Shown in pieces: positions 52,904 to 61,910 of a stretch of 64,000 nt of DNA. Under the pieces are notes generated by a model. That model did no database searches. It saw only the letters and a program-made list of their open reading frames with translations, and was not told the DNA's origin. Source of the stretch: an uncultured Bacteroidota bacterium. Its GTDB lineage: Bacteria > Bacteroidota > Bacteroidia > Bacteroidales > F082. The stretch spans positions 26,264 to 90,263 of the forward strand of contig UQNO01000004.1 in the NCBI GenBank assembly GCA_900542475.1. Direction: 5' to 3'. Both the position numbers and the translations under genes were made by a program. Numbering within the stretch: position 1 is the stretch's first letter; each line of letters starts with the position of its first letter.

Positions 52904-54182
52904 GATATTTCATCAAATCTTCACCTATATCATGACGATAGTTCTTGCCTTCAAACGCAATCATTTTCGCATTGTGATATGCTTTTTCTCTTGCTTCCGC
53001 AATATTTTTGCCGTGAGCCGTCACTGCGATGACACGCCCGCCAGACGTAACCAGGTCATTACCATCGAGTTTTGTACCCGCATGTGCAACGAAGCAGCAG
53101 GGGCACACATTCTCAAGGCCTGTAATCTTCATACCTTTTTTATAACCCTCGGGATAGCCGCCGGAAACGAGCATCACAGTGACCGAAGTCTCGGCACTCG
53201 CATGGTAATGAGCCTCGTTGAGTCTGCCTTGTGCGCATTTTTCAAGCATTTCGGCGAAGTCGGCGTCAATCCGTGTCATCACGCCTTCAGTCTCCGGATC
53301 GCCCATACGGACATTGTATTCTATCACATAAGGATCGCCGCCACAGTTCATCAAACCCAGGAAAATGAATCCTTTATAGTCGATTTTCTCTTTCTTCAGT
53401 CCGGAAATTGTGGGTTTTATGATGCGATTTTCAACTTTTTCAATAAATTCAGGTGTTACGAAAGGCACTGGAGACACCGCGCCCATTCCCCCGGTATTCA
53501 GACCCGTGTCGCCGTCACCAATACGCTTGTAGTCTTTGGCCTCGGGAAGAATCACATAGTTATCGCCATCTGTCAAAACGAACATTGACACCTCGACACC
53601 CTTCAGGAACTGCTCGACAACAACTTTTGCGGAAGCGGAGCCGAATTTGCCAGAAAGCATCTCTTTAAGTTCGTCTTTGGCTTCCATTAAATCATTGAGT
53701 ATCAGCACGCCTTTGCCTGCTGCGAGTCCATCGGCCTTTAGGACGTATGGAGCCTTAAAAGTCTCCATGTATTTCAAACCATCATTGAGATTTTCGGCTG
53801 TCACGGCAAAGCATTTAGCTGTCGGGATAGCGTTTTTCTCCATAAAGGTCTTGGCAAATGCCTTGCTTCCTTCGAGTTGCGCTCCTTTTTTGTCAGGACC
53901 TATGATTTTAACATTCTTCATATCGTTGTCATTCTTGAAGAAATCGACGATTCCATCTACGAGCGGCTGTTCCGGACCGACCACCACGAGGTCGATGCTG
54001 TTTTGCAGGACAATATCTTTAACTGCTTTAAAATCAGCGATATTGACATTCACATTCACTCCCACAGATGCTGTTCCAGCGTTTCCAGGTGCGATATAAA
54101 CCTTTGACACTCTTTCACTTTGAGCTATTTTCCAGGCGAGAGCGTGTTCGCGACCACCTGAACCAAGTACTAATATTTTCAT
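52896..54182 (-). CDS. purD: Phosphoribosylamine-glycine ligase (GAR synthetase)
   Basis: 428 residues with the ATP-grasp fold: MKILVLGSGGREHALAWKI at the N-terminus, VGPEQPLVDGIVD, YVLKADGLAAGKGV, GVEVSMFVLTDG and GDGDTGLNTGGMGA. It makes glycinamide ribonucleotide in purine synthesis. It overlaps both neighbours by 4-8 nt, so the GT4-purD-DUF6427-rnhB genes are translationally coupled. Confidence 0.96.
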   Translation of the reverse strand: MKILVLGSGGREHALAWKIAQSERVSKVYIAPGNAGTASVGVNVNVNIADFKAVKDIVLQNSIDLVVVGPEQPLVDGIVDFFKNDNDMKNVKIIGPDKKGAQLEGSKAFAKTFMEKNAIPTAKCFAVTAENLNDGLKYMETFKAPYVLKADGLAAGKGVLILNDLMEAKDELKEMLSGKFGSASAKVVVEQFLKGVEVSMFVLTDGDNYVILPEAKDYKRIGDGDTGLNTGGMGAVSPVPFVTPEFIEKVENRIIKPTISGLKKEKIDYKGFIFLGLMNCGGDPYVIEYNVRMGDPETEGVMTRIDADFAEMLEKCAQGRLNEAHYHASAETSVTVMLVSGGYPEGYKKGMKITGLENVCPCCFVAHAGTKLDGNDLVTSGGRVIAVTAHGKNIAEAREKAYHNAKMIAFEGKNYRHDIGEDLMKYHA

Positions 54183-55369
54183 ATCGTTTGAATTTTGGAG
54201 TTTGAATTTATTTTGTTTTTCGCGATGCCATGATTTGCATCTTTAATGTTATTCATTTCAGCGGCGATTACGGCCCACCATTGTTCGGCTGTTTTGTCCC
54301 ACGAGAAGTCTTCACGGCGGACACGACCTTTCTCTATCAATGAGTTACGGACATTTTCATCCATCACAAGCTCCAGTGCGCCTGCTATCGATTCAATATC
54401 GAATGGGTTGACGAGCAGTGCTGCATCACCAGCGACTTCGGGCATTGAGGTGACATTCGAGGTTATCACCGGCACATCACACTTATACGCCTCCGCGATA
54501 GGAATGCCGAATCCCTCGAAATATGAGACATAAACAGATGCAAGCGCGGCGGCTGTCACACGATTCAACTCGTTCATCATCAAATGACCGACAAAAACGA
54601 CATCATCTTTGTGTCTCATCGCATCATAAGCCTTCTGTATAGGCTCTGTCCACCAACGTTTCTCCCCTACTATCAACAACTTGACATCGGAACCAGTGCG
54701 CTCCTTGAATAAATCATACGCGGGGAACAGTCTCGCCAAATTCTTACGAGGATGCAGCGAGCCAACAAACATAAAATATTGACACCCATCGGCATACTGT
54801 TTTCTGACATTCAATTTCTCCGCATCCGACAGAGGTTTGAAGCCCTCGTTAGCACCGTTATATACGACCTTGATCTTATCTGGACTTACCTTATAATTAT
54901 CTATGATATCTTGTTTGGAAAACTCCGACACTGTTATGATTTTATTGGCTTTATGCGCAAATTTCGGAAAGAATTTTTTATAATGCCACAGCGCAAATTT
55001 TGGAAAATCTTGAGGAAAGTGTTCGAAGTTAATATCGTGGAACACTGCTATTTGCGGTGTTTTTGAGCACAGAGAGAGGTACGCGTCCGTCGATAGGAAC
55101 ACGTCTGGTTTTATCTTACGGAGGGCGCGACGCACCGCGATTTCAAAATAGACGATATATAACAGCGGATGTCGTGCCTGCGGAAAAAGCACTATGGGCT
55201 TGACGTTTTCTGCGAAAATGAATCTCGGATCGGGGTTGCGGTCGAAAAGAAAGTAAAACTCATCGTCGGGATGAGCTTTGACGATACGGCCAAGCGTCTC
55301 GTAGGCCACCCAGCCGATACCTTCGAGCTTGTCTTTCAACAACAAACGAGTATTTACAGCGATTTTCAC
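54179..55369 (-). CDS. GT4 family glycosyltransferase
   Basis: About 396 residues from the GTG at 55369 (VKIAVNTRLLLKDKLEGIG). A GT-B fold with the donor site of family 4: FMFVGSLHPRKNLARLFPAYD, VVFVGHLMMNELNRVTAAALASVY, and SYFEGFGIPIAEAYKCDVPVI (E-x7-E). It would add a sugar from a nucleotide-sugar donor to a surface polysaccharide or lipid acceptor, not identifiable. The longer frame starts with TTG within a TATCTTTG promoter, so the GTG is preferred. It opens the run purD-DUF6427-rnhB. Confidence 0.9.
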   Translation of the reverse strand: MKIAVNTRLLLKDKLEGIGWVAYETLGRIVKAHPDDEFYFLFDRNPDPRFIFAENVKPIVLFPQARHPLLYIVYFEIAVRRALRKIKPDVFLSTDAYLSLCSKTPQIAVFHDINFEHFPQDFPKFALWHYKKFFPKFAHKANKIITVSEFSKQDIIDNYKVSPDKIKVVYNGANEGFKPLSDAEKLNVRKQYADGCQYFMFVGSLHPRKNLARLFPAYDLFKERTGSDVKLLIVGEKRWWTEPIQKAYDAMRHKDDVVFVGHLMMNELNRVTAAALASVYVSYFEGFGIPIAEAYKCDVPVITSNVTSMPEVAGDAALLVNPFDIESIAGALELVMDENVRNSLIEKGRVRREDFSWDKTAEQWWAVIAAEMNNIKDANHGIAKNKINSNSKIQTI

Positions 55370-55385
55370 AGCAAATTCTTTTTTG

Positions 55386-55393
55386 CAAAGATA
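55386..55393 (-). promoter_or_regulatory. -7 promoter element (TATCTTTG) of the GT4-purD-rnhB run
   Basis: The minus strand reads TATCTTTG followed by CAAAAAAG, 16 nt before the GTG at 55369. Its position inside the longer open frame is the main ground for choosing the GTG start. Confidence 0.6.
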
Positions 55394-55550
55394 CAAAATT
55401 TTTTAATCTGTCGACACGTTTTTTAGAAAACAACAGTGATTTATATACAAAGCACCATCGGCATCAAGTGCACAGTATGTTTTGTAAACCGAGAGCCGCT
55501 TGCCATGCCGAATGACACTGTCATTAAAAGCAATGTGTGCTCTATGGATT

Positions 55551-55967
55551 TCATTTATTGATGTTTATGCAAGACACAAAAGATTCTGGCAGGGCGATGT
55601 TTTGCATGTCGATGGCTTGGACAAAGAGCGGAGCTATTTCCTCGTCACGGAAACCGGCTATGCCGCAGCCGATTCTTGTAATGTAAAAGAACAGTTCTTT
55701 ATGTCGTTTTGCAAATTCGATGAATTCGTCAACATAAGGTTTGATTGTTTCAACACCGCCTTGCATTGTCGGGATTGCATAGCACTGGCCTTGAAAACCG
55801 ACTCCTTGTCCCCAGACGGCACCGAAATCTTCGACGGCAATGCGGGCTGCGCCGGCGCCATGGGAGCCGGTGAGATTGCTGCCAAATACAAATATTTCAT
55901 CTGATTTCAGACTTTTAATAAAATTCGGCGTAAAGTCCGGACGCTCTATGTTGTTATAAACTCTCAT
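55551..55967 (-). CDS. Macro-domain-like protein (A1S_2505-type)
   Basis: 138 residues. Characteristic lines are EIFVFGSNLTGSHGAGAARIA, FGAVWGQGVGFQGQCYAIPT, and FYITRIGCGIAGFRDEEIAPLF, shared with a family of small phage and bacterial proteins with a macro-like, nucleotide-binding fold. GSN-x3-HGAGAA corresponds to the phosphate loop. It might bind or hydrolyse ADP-ribose-type ligands, but the family has no firm role that I can state. It stands alone. A YjdF-like or toxin partner was not seen. Confidence 0.7.
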   Translation of the reverse strand: MRVYNNIERPDFTPNFIKSLKSDEIFVFGSNLTGSHGAGAARIAVEDFGAVWGQGVGFQGQCYAIPTMQGGVETIKPYVDEFIEFAKRHKELFFYITRIGCGIAGFRDEEIAPLFVQAIDMQNIALPESFVSCININK

Positions 55968-56033
55968 TATGTTGTTTTTGTTAAATTTTTAATATTGACA
56001 AACTTCCAATCATACTCGATTTACTTGTTTTCG

Positions 56034-56078
56034 GATTGATGGGACTCCGAAGTCCCGCTTGGGAGTTCCTTTCAATCC
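56034..56078. repeat. Inverted repeat with outer arms GGATTGA/TCAATCC
   Basis: The outer arms GGATTGA and TCAATCC enclose the perfect GGGACT-ccga-AGTCCC and a GGGAGTTCC near-match. It may be a terminator-like or mobile hairpin between the macro-like gene and hydF. Confidence 0.5.
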
Positions 56079-56198
56079 ATTGCAAAGACACGCATTTTTA
56101 TTCCATGTGACAATTTTTCGCTTTTATTTTAGAATTTAAACTGCAAAAGTATAACTTTATTTGGAAAACGCTGCAAGAAATTGTTGGGATTTTATTTA

Positions 56199-56236
56199 AG
56201 ATTTCTCCACTCCGCTTCGCTGCGGTCGAAATGACA
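56199..56236. repeat. Dispersed palindromic repeat, best-preserved copy (R6)
   Basis: AGATTTCTCCACTCCGCTTC, then GCTGCGGTCGAAATGACA is the clearest copy of the family and can serve as its reference. Confidence 0.65.
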
Positions 56237-56244
56237 GATTGTTG

Positions 56245-56316
56245 TTGCCGCCAGCATTAGGGGCTTTAAGGCCATTAAGGGCGTTAAGGGCATAACGCCC
56301 TTAATGCAGGCGGCAA
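56245..56316. repeat. Long nested perfect palindrome
   Basis: CATTAAGGGCGTTA (56273-56286) and TAACGCCCTTAATG (56293-56306) form a perfect 14-bp stem with a 6-nt loop. Outside it, TTGCCGCC-ag-CATTA and TAATG-ca-GGCGGCAA pair again, giving alternative nested structures. It is too regular to be chance. Confidence 0.7.
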
Positions 56317-56457
56317 AAATCCTGTAAATCTTGTCAATCCTGTCAGAAAAATCATTACCTTTGCAACGGCAAAACAAGCCGTCAGCCACTATCCATTAGC
56401 ATTTTTACACGACTTAAAACGCTAATGACTAAAGGGCAATAGCTAAAAAGAAAAGAA

Positions 56458-57648
56458 ATGGCAAAAGATTTAAAACCTCATATCGGGATTTACGGACGAA
56501 TGAACAACGGTAAAAGCTCGATAATCAACAAGTTGACCGGACAACCGATGGCTATTGTGTCGAGCCAGGCCGGCACCACCACCGACCCGGTGAAAAAGGC
56601 TATTGAGATTTTCGGCATCGGTCCGGTGATTCTTATTGATACCGCCGGCATCGACGACATGAGCGAACTCGGGAAACAACGCGTGGAGAAAACGTACCAG
56701 ACGCTGAAGGAAATCGACTGCGCAATTCTCGTCATTGCGGGAAACGACTTCGGAGAACCGGAAAGAGCCATTATCAGAGAGTTCGGCAAACACGAGACAC
56801 CTTATATTATTGTACACAACAAGTCTGATGTTTCTGAAATCTCCAAAGACTTAAAGCATGATATTGAAAGCAATTTTAAAACTGAAATAATAGGATTCAG
56901 CGCATTACAAGACGATGCAAAAACGATTACGGAAGCATTGAAAAATGTCATTCCGGAGAGTGCGTTCAAACGTCCGTCATTGCTCGGAGGCATAATAAAG
57001 CCCAACGATGTTGTGGTTTTGGTCACGCCGATTGACGAGGAGGCTCCCGAAGGCCGCATGATTCTGCCGCAAGTGATGGCAATACGCGATGTGCTTGACA
57101 ACGACTGCATTTGTGTGGTTTTGAAAGAGACGGCATTGCAGCGGTACTTCGACATGGGAATGCCACGTCCGAGCCTGGTAGTTACCGACTCTCAAGTGTT
57201 TGGAATGGTCAGCAAAATTATCCCGAACGATGTCATGCTCACCAGTTTCAGCATCGTTTTGGCGCGTCTGAAAGGCGATTTCGAGAATTATCTGAAAGGC
57301 ACCCCTGCCCTCTCGAAACTCAAAGACGGCGACAAGATTCTCATGCTCGAGTCGTGTACTCACGAAATCAGCTGCGGAGACATCGGCCGTGTGAAACTGC
57401 CAAATCTCATCAGGAAATTCACAGGAAAAAACATCGAGTTCACTTATCTTTCCGGCCTCACTCCTATCGACAACATCAAACAATATGCGATGGCGATACA
57501 ATGCGGAGGCTGTGTGGCGACACGAAAACAATTGATTAACAGGACCGACCAAGCCGTCGAACACGGCGTCCCTGTTACTAACTACGGCATGGCAATAGCT
57601 TATATGAACGGCATTTTCGAAAGGGTGACGATGTGTTTTAGACGTTAG
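56458..57648 (+). CDS. hydF: [FeFe]-hydrogenase maturation GTPase HydF
   Basis: 396 residues. The GTPase domain has GRMNNGKSSIIN (P-loop), QAGTTTDPVKK (G2), LIDTAGIDD (G3) and VHNKSD (G4). The C-terminal part holds the Fe-S ligands in CTHE and QCGGC, as in HydF. HydF is the scaffold on which the 2Fe subcluster of the H-cluster is assembled and then passed to the hydrogenase. hydG follows in the same direction after 240 nt; hydE lies on the other strand. No hydrogenase structural gene is in the window. Confidence 0.95.
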   Translation: MAKDLKPHIGIYGRMNNGKSSIINKLTGQPMAIVSSQAGTTTDPVKKAIEIFGIGPVILIDTAGIDDMSELGKQRVEKTYQTLKEIDCAILVIAGNDFGEPERAIIREFGKHETPYIIVHNKSDVSEISKDLKHDIESNFKTEIIGFSALQDDAKTITEALKNVIPESAFKRPSLLGGIIKPNDVVVLVTPIDEEAPEGRMILPQVMAIRDVLDNDCICVVLKETALQRYFDMGMPRPSLVVTDSQVFGMVSKIIPNDVMLTSFSIVLARLKGDFENYLKGTPALSKLKDGDKILMLESCTHEISCGDIGRVKLPNLIRKFTGKNIEFTYLSGLTPIDNIKQYAMAIQCGGCVATRKQLINRTDQAVEHGVPVTNYGMAIAYMNGIFERVTMCFRR

Positions 57649-57692
57649 ACTTTAATTTTTTTAAAAACGACTGGTTATATTAAAAAAAACAC

Positions 57693-57700
57693 TAATTTTG
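57693..57700 (+). promoter_or_regulatory. -7 promoter element (TAATTTTG) upstream of hydG
   Basis: TAATTTTG followed by CAG lies about 190 nt before hydG, so hydG has its own promoter and a long leader. Within the leader an open frame (about 57721-57806) ends in an acidic tail but has no clear start; I take it as chance or a remnant. Confidence 0.45.
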
Positions 57701-57888
57701 CAGTACCGACCAACAATAGTTTGTTGATGACCTAAAATCGAGACATGTCGTTGAGATTAAGGGCTTTACAGACGAAGAATCAGATTCGGAAGATGTAAAA
57801 ATCTGACGATGAGGAGATTTGATACGCTTCATTTCCCCGCCGAATTTTGTTGTTTTGAAAGAAAAATAACAATTAAAAAGCTAAAAAT

Positions 57889-59343
57889 ATGCAATTTCAT
57901 CCGGAAAAATGCAGAATCCCTGACGAGCCGAACCGTCCGTTCATTGATTCAGAAGAGATTTGGGATTATATCAACAACACAGAGAGCACACCGGAGCGCG
58001 TGCGTGAAATCATCGACAAATCTTTGGCGAAGAACCGTCTGACGATGGAAGAGACCGCGGTACTCGTCAACACAACAGACCCTGCCTTGGTCGAGGAAAT
58101 CAAGGAAGGCGCACGCGAGTTGAAACGCCGCATCTACGGCAACCGCATAGTGCTTTTCGCCCCTCTCTACGTGGGTAACCATTGCGTGAACAACTGCAAA
58201 TACTGCGGTTTCCGCTCATCAAACAAAGAACAGATAAGGACGACTCTTTCTGACGAAGAGCTTGTACGCAACGTAGAGGCTTTGGAAGACGACGGCCAGA
58301 AACGACTTATCCTTGTTTACGGCGAGTCACCTAAATATTCACCGGAGTACATCGCTCACACCGTGAGGCTCACCTACGCCACCAAGAAAGGCAACGGCAG
58401 TATTCGACGCGTGAACATCAACGCCGCTCCGTTGGATGTTGAGGGTTTCCGCACAGTGAAAGAGGCTGGCATCGGAACATATCAGATTTTCCAAGAGACT
58501 TATTGTCCCGAGATTTACAACGAATATCACCCTGTCAACACCAAAAAAGGCGACTATAACTACCGTTTGACCGCTATGGACCGCGCCCAGGAAGCCGGCA
58601 TCGACGACAACGGAGTTGGCGTTCTCTTCGGTTTATACGACTGGCGTTACGAGGTGATTGCGATGATTCGCCACACCAATCACCTTGAGGCTTGCTTCAA
58701 CGTCGGGCCGCACACGATTTCGTTCCCTCGCATCAAAGACGCATCAGGTCTCAACATCGACCCGAAATACTTCGTTGACGACGACACTTTCGAGAAAATC
58801 ATCGCCATTTTCCGTTTGGCAGTGCCTTACACCGGCATGATTCTCACCGCCCGCGAAGATGCCGCCTTCCGCGCAAAAGCCATAGAATACGGCATCTCGC
58901 AGATTGACGGCGGCACCAACCTGCAAATCGGCGATTACAGATATCATCACGAGGAAGAAGAGAAGAACAGCGACAAACAGGAAAACCAGAACCTGCACCG
59001 CGAGCAGTTCAAAATCGGCGACGACCGCTCCTTGGGCGACATCATCGACAAACTCCTCGACCACGACTTCATTCCGAGTTTCTGCACCGCTTGCTACCGT
59101 CTCGGCAGAACAGGCGAGCACTTCATGGAGTTCAGCGTGCCGGGATTCATCAAACGTTACTGCACTCCTAACGCAATCCTCACTTTGGCAGAATATCTGG
59201 TTGACTATGCAACACCGGAAGTCGCCGCAAAAGGCTGGAAGACAATAAAAAACAACTTCAAAAACGTTGACCCTCAATTCCTTGAAGAATTAAAGAAGAG
59301 GATTGAGAGGATTAAACAAGGAGAACGCGATTTATATTTTTAA
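57889..59343 (+). CDS. hydG: [FeFe]-hydrogenase maturation radical SAM enzyme HydG
   Basis: 484 residues, the usual length. It splits tyrosine to deliver CO and cyanide ligands for the H-cluster. The radical-SAM motif is CVNNCKYCGFRSSN (CxxxCxxC). GPHTISFPRIKDASG and the C-terminal auxiliary-cluster motif FCTACYRLGRTG complete the pattern; MEFSVPGFIKRYCTPNAILT follows. Convergent with the TonB receptor gene across a bidirectional terminator. Confidence 0.97.
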   Translation: MQFHPEKCRIPDEPNRPFIDSEEIWDYINNTESTPERVREIIDKSLAKNRLTMEETAVLVNTTDPALVEEIKEGARELKRRIYGNRIVLFAPLYVGNHCVNNCKYCGFRSSNKEQIRTTLSDEELVRNVEALEDDGQKRLILVYGESPKYSPEYIAHTVRLTYATKKGNGSIRRVNINAAPLDVEGFRTVKEAGIGTYQIFQETYCPEIYNEYHPVNTKKGDYNYRLTAMDRAQEAGIDDNGVGVLFGLYDWRYEVIAMIRHTNHLEACFNVGPHTISFPRIKDASGLNIDPKYFVDDDTFEKIIAIFRLAVPYTGMILTAREDAAFRAKAIEYGISQIDGGTNLQIGDYRYHHEEEEKNSDKQENQNLHREQFKIGDDRSLGDIIDKLLDHDFIPSFCTACYRLGRTGEHFMEFSVPGFIKRYCTPNAILTLAEYLVDYATPEVAAKGWKTIKNNFKNVDPQFLEELKKRIERIKQGERDLYF

Positions 59344-59345
59344 CG

Positions 59346-59406
59346 CTCTTCTCTTCATTTCGACCGGAGCGAAGCGAAAGCATTCACCTTTGGTGAATAA
59401 TTCTCC
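59346..59406. repeat. Dispersed palindromic repeat (R7)
   Basis: CTTCATTTCGACCGGAGCG, then AAGCGAAAGCATTCACCTTT and GGTGAATAATTCTCC lie just after hydG. The right half is the complement of the left half of R4. Confidence 0.65.
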
Positions 59407-59454
59407 TTCAAAAAAAGATTTTACTTCAATTTAGATTATATAATGAATGATTGT

Positions 59455-59486
59455 AAAAAGGTATCATGGTTTCGTGATACCTTTTT
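59455..59486. terminator. Bidirectional terminator between hydG and the TonB receptor gene
   Basis: AAAAAGGTATCA (59455-59466) and TGATACCTTTTT (59475-59486) form a perfect 12-bp stem with an 8-nt loop; the A and T ends make it work in both directions for the two convergent genes. Confidence 0.85.
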
Positions 59487-59505
59487 CGTTTCACCTTATT
59501 TGACG

Positions 59506-61785
59506 TTACAGACTCAATTTCAATCCGATATAGCAAGTGCGCGGGAATATCGGTCCGTAAACATAACCCGCATCGCGCAAAGCCCCCTTGTCGAAGTCAT
59601 CTTGATAGCTGTCGAAGATGTTTTGTATGCCGCCATTGAGCTGTAGATTTGTGCCGAAACACAATGGAATATCATAGGTAAGCTTGACACCCATATCAAA
59701 AAACGAAGGTGTTGTTTTCTCGCAATCTTTTTCAACATAACCTGCGAAATGCTGCACCAACATAGGTCCGGTGTAAACTCCGGACACCGATGTCTTGAAA
59801 CGCTCCGAAATCGGCAATAAAGCAGTGACATAGCCGTAGGTATCAGGAGTACGGAACATTCTACGCTGCGGCTTCACATCGGGTTCGTTGCTCCATTGTT
59901 CAGGCTCATCGTAACGACTTTGTTGCCAGGTAAAGCCAAGTTGCAAGATGAAATCGCCACGTTCAAGTTGCGTCTCAACGTTAACGCCACCCACATGTGC
60001 GCCTGCCCCGTTGCAACGCTCCATCAGTATGTTACCATTGGCGTCGTTACCATTGGGACGAAGCACGAACACATCGTTCAAGACGGTGTAGAAACCCTCA
60101 AACATTATATCAAAGTCGAACGGACCAAAATAATGTTCCCAGCCCACAGAGCCACTTACACTATGGCTGTATTCCGGCTTCAAGTCAGGACTTAAAGTGA
60201 TTAGCGACACCTCTCCTCCAACAGCCATAATATGCAAATCCTCGTCAAAGACCTGTGGAGCGCGGAATCCAGAGGAATAACTCAACCTTGTAGTCAAAGA
60301 AGGCACCATTTCCCATCTCATATTAACTCTTGGACTGAAAACAGGCTTATTCATCATACTATGCTTATCGGCTCGAACTCCAAGGAGGAAGCCAAAACGT
60401 TTGTTTTTCCATTCATTTTGCAAGAACGCACTCGCCACATCCGCCTGTTGGTCAACTTCTCGTTTGTAGGCGGGCTGCTCATCAACCAAATGATTTGTTG
60501 CCCACTCGGCACCGGCCATCAAGGTTGACGGCATGAAAATCAGACGGCTAAAGTTATACGAAGTCTGCGTTCCAAGCACCGAACTGAAATCAGACGACGA
60601 GCCATAGGCATTCGGATCACATTTCGTACCATAATAAGTGTTTCGGTCTATATTCTGCAACGAGCCATATACCGACAGATGAAAATTTTTGTTTTTATTA
60701 ATATAATCGTATGTCAGTCCGCCGCCATCAACATGATGTTCCGCTTGTTCCGCAACCAGACACTGATGTGGTGGCAGATTGACACTATCACCTCCGCGTC
60801 GAAATTCGTAAATGCCATGATATTCCGCAGTAAGTTTCGATCCTTCACCGAATTTAAAAAACGCGCGAGTACCGATATTCATCGATTTTTGTTTTCCTAA
60901 TTCGGTAAATCCGTCATCATCTCTATCATAACCCTGACGGTTGTGCGAAGTACCGAAGATATACGCTCCGGCCCTGAAGTCGTTGGAAACCAGCGAGGCG
61001 TTGAACGAGCTTGTGTTATCCCACGATTTTCCTCCAATCAGCTTGGTTGTCTGTGCCACGTCAAGAGTGTTTTTTATAGGTTCACGTGTAATGACATTCA
61101 CCACTCCGCCGACGGCATTGGCACCAAACAACGCAGAGCCTCCGCCTCTAATAATCTCTATACGGTCAATCATCGACACCGGAATCTGCTCAAGACCGTA
61201 AACTCCCGCCAACGCACTGAACACCGGGCGGCTGTCGATGAGAATCTGCGAGTATTTACCCTCCAATCCGTTGATTCTAACCTGATTTGCCCCGCAGTTT
61301 TGACAGGTGTTTTCCACCCTCAACCCAGACTGGAAATTAAGTCCTTCCGCGAGGTTCACGGCATTGACTCTATCTAACGCCTTGGGGCTCAGCACATTGA
61401 CAACCACAGCGGCTTCTCTCCGGTTCACTGCCACACGACTCGCCGACACAACCACGTCCTTCATCAGCTGTGCGTCAACTTCAATCGAGATGTTCATTTC
61501 ATAACTCTGGCCTCTTCTCACATCTACTTCCATTGACGTTGTCTTATAGCCAACACACGAAGCCTCGACGACATGCACGCCCTCCGGAAGATTAGTAATG
61601 AAATAATGTCCGCTCTCATCAGTTGAGGCACCAATATTCGTCCCTTTGACCACCACGTTTACGAAGGGCAAATGTCTTCCTGTACTCTTGTCGATAACAT
61701 GACCAAAAATGTTCGCGTCAGTATCTTGTGCCATCACGGCAACGCTCGCAAACAACAACACAAATAAAACTTTGATTCTTTTCAT
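59506..61785 (-). CDS. TonB-dependent outer-membrane receptor
   Basis: About 759 residues from the ATG at 61785. A signal peptide (ends VMAQ) is followed by a carboxypeptidase-regulatory-like domain (IFGHVIDKSTGRHLPFVNVV), a plug (NTCQNCGANQVRINGL, then YSQILIDSRPVF and GGGSALFGANAVGGVVNVI) and a 22-strand barrel that ends in ...CYIGLKLSL with the usual aromatic/hydrophobic terminus. The NTCQNCG line marks a BtuB/HmuR-like subfamily, without SusD partner, so cobalamin, haem or another metal chelate is more likely than a glycan. hydE lies 125 nt upstream on the same strand and may be co-transcribed. Confidence 0.9.
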   Translation of the reverse strand: MKRIKVLFVLLFASVAVMAQDTDANIFGHVIDKSTGRHLPFVNVVVKGTNIGASTDESGHYFITNLPEGVHVVEASCVGYKTTSMEVDVRRGQSYEMNISIEVDAQLMKDVVVSASRVAVNRREAAVVVNVLSPKALDRVNAVNLAEGLNFQSGLRVENTCQNCGANQVRINGLEGKYSQILIDSRPVFSALAGVYGLEQIPVSMIDRIEIIRGGGSALFGANAVGGVVNVITREPIKNTLDVAQTTKLIGGKSWDNTSSFNASLVSNDFRAGAYIFGTSHNRQGYDRDDDGFTELGKQKSMNIGTRAFFKFGEGSKLTAEYHGIYEFRRGGDSVNLPPHQCLVAEQAEHHVDGGGLTYDYINKNKNFHLSVYGSLQNIDRNTYYGTKCDPNAYGSSSDFSSVLGTQTSYNFSRLIFMPSTLMAGAEWATNHLVDEQPAYKREVDQQADVASAFLQNEWKNKRFGFLLGVRADKHSMMNKPVFSPRVNMRWEMVPSLTTRLSYSSGFRAPQVFDEDLHIMAVGGEVSLITLSPDLKPEYSHSVSGSVGWEHYFGPFDFDIMFEGFYTVLNDVFVLRPNGNDANGNILMERCNGAGAHVGGVNVETQLERGDFILQLGFTWQQSRYDEPEQWSNEPDVKPQRRMFRTPDTYGYVTALLPISERFKTSVSGVYTGPMLVQHFAGYVEKDCEKTTPSFFDMGVKLTYDIPLCFGTNLQLNGGIQNIFDSYQDDFDKGALRDAGYVYGPIFPRTCYIGLKLSL

Positions 61786-61910
61786 CAATACTTTTTTAAA
61801 AAAATTAAACAATAACAAAATTGCTGCGAAATTACGTTTATAGGTTCACATAACTCATCATCATAAATAATGATTTTTCAGAAATAAATACCTTGAAATG
61901 GTAATTGTTT

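Larger units (their letters stand above)
55968..56457. other. 490-nt non-coding region rich in palindromes
   Basis: No coding frame is convincing here. The region holds three palindromic blocks listed separately (56034-56078, 56199-56236, 56245-56316), a run of ATCCTGT/ATCTTGT words (56318-56346) and a TTAGC/GCTAA inverted pair at about 56385-56430. A -7-like TACCTTTG at 56356-56363 could drive hydF. Confidence 0.6.

Noticed and set aside
55370..55396. Longer N-terminus for the GT4 protein (start at 55396)
   Set aside because: The start would be TTG and the added codons coincide with the TATCTTTG promoter element, so they would not be in the mRNA.
57721..57806. Short open frame with an acidic tail (TDEESDSEDVKI) in the hydG leader
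   Set aside because: It has no start codon after the preceding stop and no recognisable family; treated as chance or a remnant.
59346..59406. CRISPR or spacer-repeat structure
   Set aside because: Repeats are far apart, palindromic and not regularly spaced; no cas gene occurs in the window.
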